A DNA stretch of 8,569 nucleotides. It comes from an uncultured Eubacteriales bacterium. Its GTDB lineage: Bacteria > Bacillota > Clostridia > Oscillospirales > Acutalibacteraceae. Below are positions 5,789-8,569 of the stretch, piece by piece. The stretch's first letter is position 1; the number at the start of each line of letters is the position of its first letter. The stretch lies in the NCBI GenBank assembly GCA_900313125.1, contig OMPZ01000139.1:1-8569 (forward strand). Reading direction: 5' to 3'. Made by a program: the position numbers and the translations under genes. The notes beneath the pieces were generated by a model, which saw nothing but the letters and a program-made list of their open reading frames with translations, was not told where the DNA came from and searched no databases.

Positions 5789-6520
5789 ATGAACAAGACA
5801 GTTTCTATCAAAAGAGTAGTTACACTTATCACAGCGCTCAGCATGGTTATCGCACTTTTCGGTGCTTTCAACTGCATTAAGGCAGACGCTGCAACAACAG
5901 AGGTTAGTATGTATTCATCGGAGCTTTACTTTTCAAAGTACGGTATTTCCACAAGATTCATCTATGTTAAGACCGACAACAACGCTTTCGATCAGCAGGT
6001 AACTGTTCACTACAACTACCTCGACGGCGAGTGGAAGGATTCTGAAGCTTCTTACTTCACAACCCTTTCCGACGGCTCCAAGATCTGGAAAGCTACGATC
6101 AGCAGCTACAACACAGAGTACGCTATCAAGTACGTTGCAGACGGTGTAACATACTGGGATAACAACAACGGTCAGAACTACACAAACGAGACAGCAGGTA
6201 CTGCTCCCGTTGCTGTAAGCAGAGGCAGAGTTTTCTACGGCTACGATCAGACGATCAGAGCTTCCGTTCAGAACTACGCTTATGACAAGAACGTTGTAGT
6301 TAGATACACAACAGATAACTGGAACTCCTACACAGATACAGCAATGAGCTATGTAAGCACAAATTCCAACGGCACAGAGGACTGGGCTGCAAACATCAAG
6401 ACTTACACAGACGATTTCAGCGGCTTTGAGTTCTGCGTATACTACGAGGTAAACGGTCAGACATACTGGGCTAACAACTTCAACCAGAACTACGACGCTT
6501 CCTACAGAGTATATCCGTAA
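5789..6520 (+). CDS. Secreted tandem CBM21 starch/glycogen-binding protein
   Basis: The 243-aa exported protein should bind alpha-glucan. A Sec signal peptide (basic MNKTVSIKR, then a hydrophobic core to about 28) probably ends after ADA (32-34). Two related beta-domains follow, at about 39-132 and 143-237. The second has the CBM21 pattern VRYTTDNWNSYTD (171-183) plus FEFCVYYEVNGQTYWANN (213-230). The first ends in IKYVADGVTYWDNNNGQNY (113-131). This W-D-N-N-x-G-Q-N-Y ending is also typical of eukaryotic glycogen-targeting subunits of protein phosphatase 1. No catalytic domain, dockerin, lipobox, LPXTG motif or SLH domain is visible, so it is released or held through a partner. Codon use is unlike its neighbours: Arg is mostly AGA, Thr mostly ACA, Ala often GCT and Asn mostly AAC. 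This suggests very high expression or a different origin. It has its own promoter and terminator. CBM21 membership is well supported; the ligand is inferred. Confidence 0.85.
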   Translation: MNKTVSIKRVVTLITALSMVIALFGAFNCIKADAATTEVSMYSSELYFSKYGISTRFIYVKTDNNAFDQQVTVHYNYLDGEWKDSEASYFTTLSDGSKIWKATISSYNTEYAIKYVADGVTYWDNNNGQNYTNETAGTAPVAVSRGRVFYGYDQTIRASVQNYAYDKNVVVRYTTDNWNSYTDTAMSYVSTNSNGTEDWAANIKTYTDDFSGFEFCVYYEVNGQTYWANNFNQNYDASYRVYP

Positions 6521-6548
6521 AATAAATACTCGTCAAAGTGAAAATCCA

Positions 6549-6578
6549 AACGCTCCGGGTCTCCCGGGGCGTTTTTTT
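6549..6578 (+). terminator. Rho-independent terminator of the CBM21 gene
   Basis: AACGCTCCGGG (6549-6559) pairs with CCCGGGGCGTT (6563-6573) with one G-U pair and a 3-nt loop. A run of seven T (6572-6578) follows the GC-rich core. It lies 28 bp after the stop codon and is a strong terminator by appearance. Confidence 0.95.
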
Positions 6579-6610
6579 GTTGCCTTAATACGCACACGGC
6601 ATAAAAAAGT

Positions 6611-6640
6611 TTGACGCCCAACCTTATTGAATATTAGTAT
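6611..6640 (+). promoter_or_regulatory. Putative promoter of the intergenic small RNA
   Basis: TTGACG (6611-6616) and TAGTAT (6635-6640) are separated by 18 bp. The -35 box is good and the -10 box moderate (4 of 6). Transcription would begin near 6647. No ribosome binding site plus ATG frame follows before the next terminator, so the transcript would be non-coding. Confidence 0.5.
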
Positions 6641-6647
6641 TATCCGC

Positions 6648-6758
6648 GCCCTGACAATGTAGGCGTGTTGGACACGCCGACCCGCGCGGGACGAGAGCTG
6701 TGCCTTAAACGACCTGTAACCGCGCAGTTGCCCGCTCGGGCGCCCGGGGCGTTTTTTT
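6648..6758 (+). ncRNA. Candidate structured small RNA of about 110 nt, unrecognised
   Basis: Between a promoter-like sequence and a terminator lies a GC-rich stretch that looks structured rather than coding. GGCGTGT (6662-6668) pairs perfectly with ACACGCC (6672-6678) over a TGG loop. CCCGCGCGGG (6681-6690) is self-complementary. AGCTGTGC (6696-6703) can pair with GCGCAGTT (6722-6729), including G-U pairs, and TTA/TAA (6705-6707 and 6717-6719) extends this stem inward. A terminator hairpin with seven T closes it. I do not recognise a tRNA, SRP RNA, 6S RNA, tmRNA, RNase P or known riboswitch core. It is followed by a separate promoter for yicC, so it is unlikely to be the yicC leader. The start and end are inferred from the promoter and the T run. 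Confidence 0.5.
6733..6758 (+). terminator. Rho-independent terminator of the candidate small RNA
   Basis: CGCTCGGG (6733-6740) can pair with CCCGGGGCG (6743-6751) with one bulged G and a G-U pair; the innermost pair opens to leave a 4-nt loop. Alternative GC pairings with the GCCC at 6730-6733 are possible. A run of seven T (6752-6758) follows. The 18 bases at 6743-6760 are identical to those at 6563-6580 in the preceding terminator. Confidence 0.8.
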
Positions 6759-6798
6759 GTCTGCGGTTATTACAAAATAGTTACACAATCCTATTTAC

Positions 6799-6827
6799 TT
6801 GATTTTTCCTGCGCCCTCTGCTATAAT
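6799..6827 (+). promoter_or_regulatory. Extended -10 sigma-A promoter of the yicC-remA-gmk operon
   Basis: TTGATT (6799-6804) and a perfect TATAAT (6822-6827) are 17 bp apart, with the extended -10 TG at 6819-6820. Transcription would begin near 6834, leaving an AT-rich leader of about 85 nt. Confidence 0.85.
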
Positions 6828-6880
6828 TTAATGATAGAGTAATTATCACTTTCATCACGACATACACGATCAGTTATAAA

Positions 6881-6898
6881 TAACTATATTAACTATAT
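6881..6898 (+). repeat. Tandem 9-bp repeat in the yicC leader
   Basis: TAACTATAT occurs twice in direct succession (6881-6889 and 6890-6898), ending just before the AAAGGGG ribosome binding site (6904-6910). This is a short AT-rich duplication. It keeps the region before the ribosome binding site free of stable structure; no other role is evident. Confidence 0.6.
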
Positions 6899-6918
6899 TA
6901 TAGAAAGGGGCGTTTATC

Positions 6919-7818
6919 ATGGTCAACAGTATGACGGGTTACGGCCGCTGTGAGATGACAGCAACGTCGCCGGACGGCGAAGAAACACGAAATATCGTCG
7001 TTGAGATGAAGTCGGTCAATCACCGTTATCTTGAAGTCGGAATGCGCGTTACACGCGATTTCAGCTTTGTAGAGGACCCGATAAGAAAATATATCACCTC
7101 GCGCGTAAACCGCGGCAAGGTCGATGTTTATGTGTCGATCGGCAGCTCGGACAGCGCCGAAGCCGAGGTAAGCGTAAATATGCCGCTCGCAAGAGCGTAC
7201 GCCGACGCGCTTACACGCATATCACAGGAGTGCAGCGGCGTTACGAACGACATCACGGCGTCGGTCATCTCGAGATATCCCGACGTTCTGACCGTCCGCA
7301 AAAAGCCCGAGGACGAGGAAACTATCATCGCCGAGGTCATGCCTGCGGTGGAAGCTGCGCTCAGCGACTTCCTCGCGATGCGTGCAGCGGAGGGCGAGCG
7401 CATGAAGACCGACGTTCTCAGCCGCGCCGAAACGATAATTTCGATAGTCGGCGAGATCGAGCAGCGTTCTCCTCAGATCGTCGTTGACTACAAAAACAGG
7501 CTCACCGAGCGCGTGAAGGAGCTTTTGTCCACCTCGACGGTAGACGAGCAGCGGATAGCTACCGAAGCAGCGATATTTGCCGATAAGATAGCCGTTGACG
7601 AAGAGACGGTGCGCCTGCGCAGCCATTTCGCTCAGATGAACGATGTTTTTGAAAAGGGCGGCGCAGTCGGCAGAAAGCTCGACTTTATAGTTCAGGAAAT
7701 GAACCGCGAGGCAAACACGATCGGCTCAAAGATAACCGACGCACAGCTTGCGCACAAGGTCGTTGACATCAAATCAGAGCTTGAAAAGATCAGGGAACAG
7801 ATCCAGAATATCGAGTGA
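6919..7818 (+). CDS. yicC: YicC/YloC-family endoribonuclease
   Basis: The 299-aa cytosolic protein belongs to a widely conserved family whose E. coli member takes part in RNA turnover and has endoribonuclease activity. The N-terminus MVNSMTGYGR (1-10) and the C-terminal block DFIVQEMNREANTIGSK (255-271) are the two hallmarks of the family, and the length is typical. The middle part is acidic and helical, and the last 30 residues look coiled-coil (KSELEKIREQIQNIE). AAAGGGG (6904-6910) lies 8 nt before the ATG. It is the first gene of a yicC-remA-gmk cluster common in Firmicutes, and only 9 bp separate its stop from remA. Its exact RNA substrates in this organism are unknown. Confidence 0.97.
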   Translation: MVNSMTGYGRCEMTATSPDGEETRNIVVEMKSVNHRYLEVGMRVTRDFSFVEDPIRKYITSRVNRGKVDVYVSIGSSDSAEAEVSVNMPLARAYADALTRISQECSGVTNDITASVISRYPDVLTVRKKPEDEETIIAEVMPAVEAALSDFLAMRAAEGERMKTDVLSRAETIISIVGEIEQRSPQIVVDYKNRLTERVKELLSTSTVDEQRIATEAAIFADKIAVDEETVRLRSHFAQMNDVFEKGGAVGRKLDFIVQEMNREANTIGSKITDAQLAHKVVDIKSELEKIREQIQNIE

Positions 7819-7827
7819 GGAACTCAA

Positions 7828-8079
7828 ATGAAGCTTATCAATATAGGTTTTGGCAATCTCGCCGCTGCAGAAAGGATCATAGCGGTCGTAAGTCCCGATT
7901 CCGCGCCTATCAAGCGCATGGTCCAGGACGCACGCGACAAGGGCAGGCTCATCGACGCCTGCTACGGCAGAAAGGCGCGTTCGGTCATTTTCACCGACTG
8001 CGACCAGATAATTTTGAGCGCGATCGTAGCCGAGACCATTAATTCACGTTTATCAGAGGAGGAGCAAAATGAGCGGTAA
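7828..8079 (+). CDS. remA: RemA/DUF370-family DNA-binding regulator
   Basis: The 83-aa protein matches RemA (DUF370) over its whole length: MKLINIGFGN at the N-terminus, the central VSPDSAPIKRMVQDARDKGRLIDACYGRKARSVIFTD, and a final helix. In Bacillus subtilis RemA is an octameric-ring DNA-binding protein that activates matrix and osmoprotectant genes. In Clostridia its targets are largely unknown, and it is usually kept beside gmk, as here. The ribosome binding site GAGG (7817-7820) overlaps the yicC stop codon and sits 7 nt before the ATG, which suggests translational coupling. The last codons overlap the start of gmk by 11 bp. Confidence 0.95.
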   Translation: MKLINIGFGNLAAAERIIAVVSPDSAPIKRMVQDARDKGRLIDACYGRKARSVIFTDCDQIILSAIVAETINSRLSEEEQNER

Positions 8080-8569
8080 AATTTATGTAGTGGCAGGTCC
8101 GTCCGGCGTTGGCAAGGGAACAGTCCTCAAACGCCTTTTCGAGCTTGATGACAAGCTCTCTCTCAGTATTTCCGCGACGACGCGTCAGCCGCGCGAGGGC
8201 GAGGTCGACGGCGTAAACTATTATTTTATTACTTACGATCAGTTCCAGGAGATCATCGAAAACGATGGCTTCCTCGAGCACGCCGTTTATGTCGGCAATT
8301 TCTACGGAACACCCAAGCAGCCCGTGCTCGACAAGGCTGGGGAGGGCTATGACGTTATCCTTGAGATCGAGGTCCAGGGCGCGACCCAGGTTCTTGAAAA
8401 GCTGCCCGGCGCGAAGGGCATATTTATCCTTCCGCCGAGCTTTGAGGAGCTTGAGAGAAGGCTTCGCGGCAGGGGCACCGAGAACAACGACGCTGTAATG
8501 GAGCGTCTTGAAACGGCTGCCAACGAGCTTGGCTGCATCAATATGTTCGACTACTACGTCGTAAACGAT
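8069..8569 (+). CDS. gmk: Guanylate kinase, 3' end cut by the window
   Basis: The enzyme phosphorylates GMP to GDP with ATP, an essential step of purine nucleotide synthesis. The window holds 167 codons of an expected 190-210. The P-loop GPSGVGKGT (10-18), the GMP-binding SISATTRQPREGEVDGVNYYF (33-53) and the lid arginine segment ERRLRGRGTE (about 128-137) are all intact. The reading frame is open to the last base, ending in FDYYVVND just before the C-terminal helix, so the gene is truncated only by the window. The ATG overlaps the end of remA and is preceded by a strong site, AGGAGGAG (8057-8064). The usual next gene in this cluster is rpoZ (RNA polymerase omega), which would lie outside. 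Confidence 0.97.
   Translation, partial: MSGKIYVVAGPSGVGKGTVLKRLFELDDKLSLSISATTRQPREGEVDGVNYYFITYDQFQEIIENDGFLEHAVYVGNFYGTPKQPVLDKAGEGYDVILEIEVQGATQVLEKLPGAKGIFILPPSFEELERRLRGRGTENNDAVMERLETAANELGCINMFDYYVVND

Noticed and set aside
6648..6758. tRNA or other classic housekeeping RNA in the gap before yicC
   Set aside because: There is no T-loop GGTTCGA-like sequence, CCA end or cloverleaf spacing, and no SRP, 6S, RNase P or tmRNA signature that I can recognise.
1..8569. CRISPR array, insertion sequence or prophage
   Set aside because: No regularly spaced repeats, transposase, integrase or phage genes appear, and the only direct repeats are the 18-bp terminator half and a 9-bp tandem repeat.

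Overview
This window reads as chromosomal DNA of a Gram-positive gut anaerobe of the Clostridia, most likely Ruminococcus or a relative in the Oscillospiraceae. The grounds are the yicC-remA-gmk gene order, strong AGGAG-type ribosome binding sites, near-consensus sigma-A promoters, a cytosolic GH31 alpha-glucosidase of the size known from gut Clostridia, and a secreted CBM21-type starch/glycogen-binding protein. The species cannot be fixed from the sequence. No rRNA, tRNA, CRISPR array, transposase or phage gene was found.

Layout, left to right. A perfect hairpin terminator (9-47) closes a leftward gene (62-709) for a small membrane protein of the DUF5684 type with a Gly/Tyr/Gln/Pro-rich low-complexity tail. 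Reading rightward, a stand-alone zinc-type macrodomain (963-1727, probable protein-ADP-ribose hydrolase) has its own promoter with a perfect dyad between -35 and -10. A uracil permease (1893-3275) follows, with an extended -10 promoter and a structured leader. Next come a GH31 alpha-glucosidase (3456-5468) and a secreted tandem-CBM21 protein (5789-6520). Each has its own promoter carrying an inverted repeat at the -35 box, and each ends in a strong terminator. A 398-bp stretch without a protein gene (6521-6918) holds a promoter, two hairpins and a second terminator, the layout of a small RNA gene of about 110 nt. The window ends in the housekeeping operon yicC-remA-gmk (6919 to beyond 8569), with tightly spaced or overlapping genes and gmk cut by the window edge.

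How the genes may work together. The GH31 enzyme has no signal peptide and should split imported alpha-glucosides in the cytosol. The CBM21 protein is exported and should bind alpha-glucan outside the cell. Together they suggest starch or glycogen use, although they are separate transcription units and nothing here shows a physical link. The CBM21 gene uses a restricted, AT-shifted codon set quite unlike its neighbours, has the best -35 box in the window and a long purine-rich leader, which together suggest very high, regulated expression. The points most worth a second look are this protein and its promoter dyad, the candidate small RNA downstream, and the macrodomain operator.
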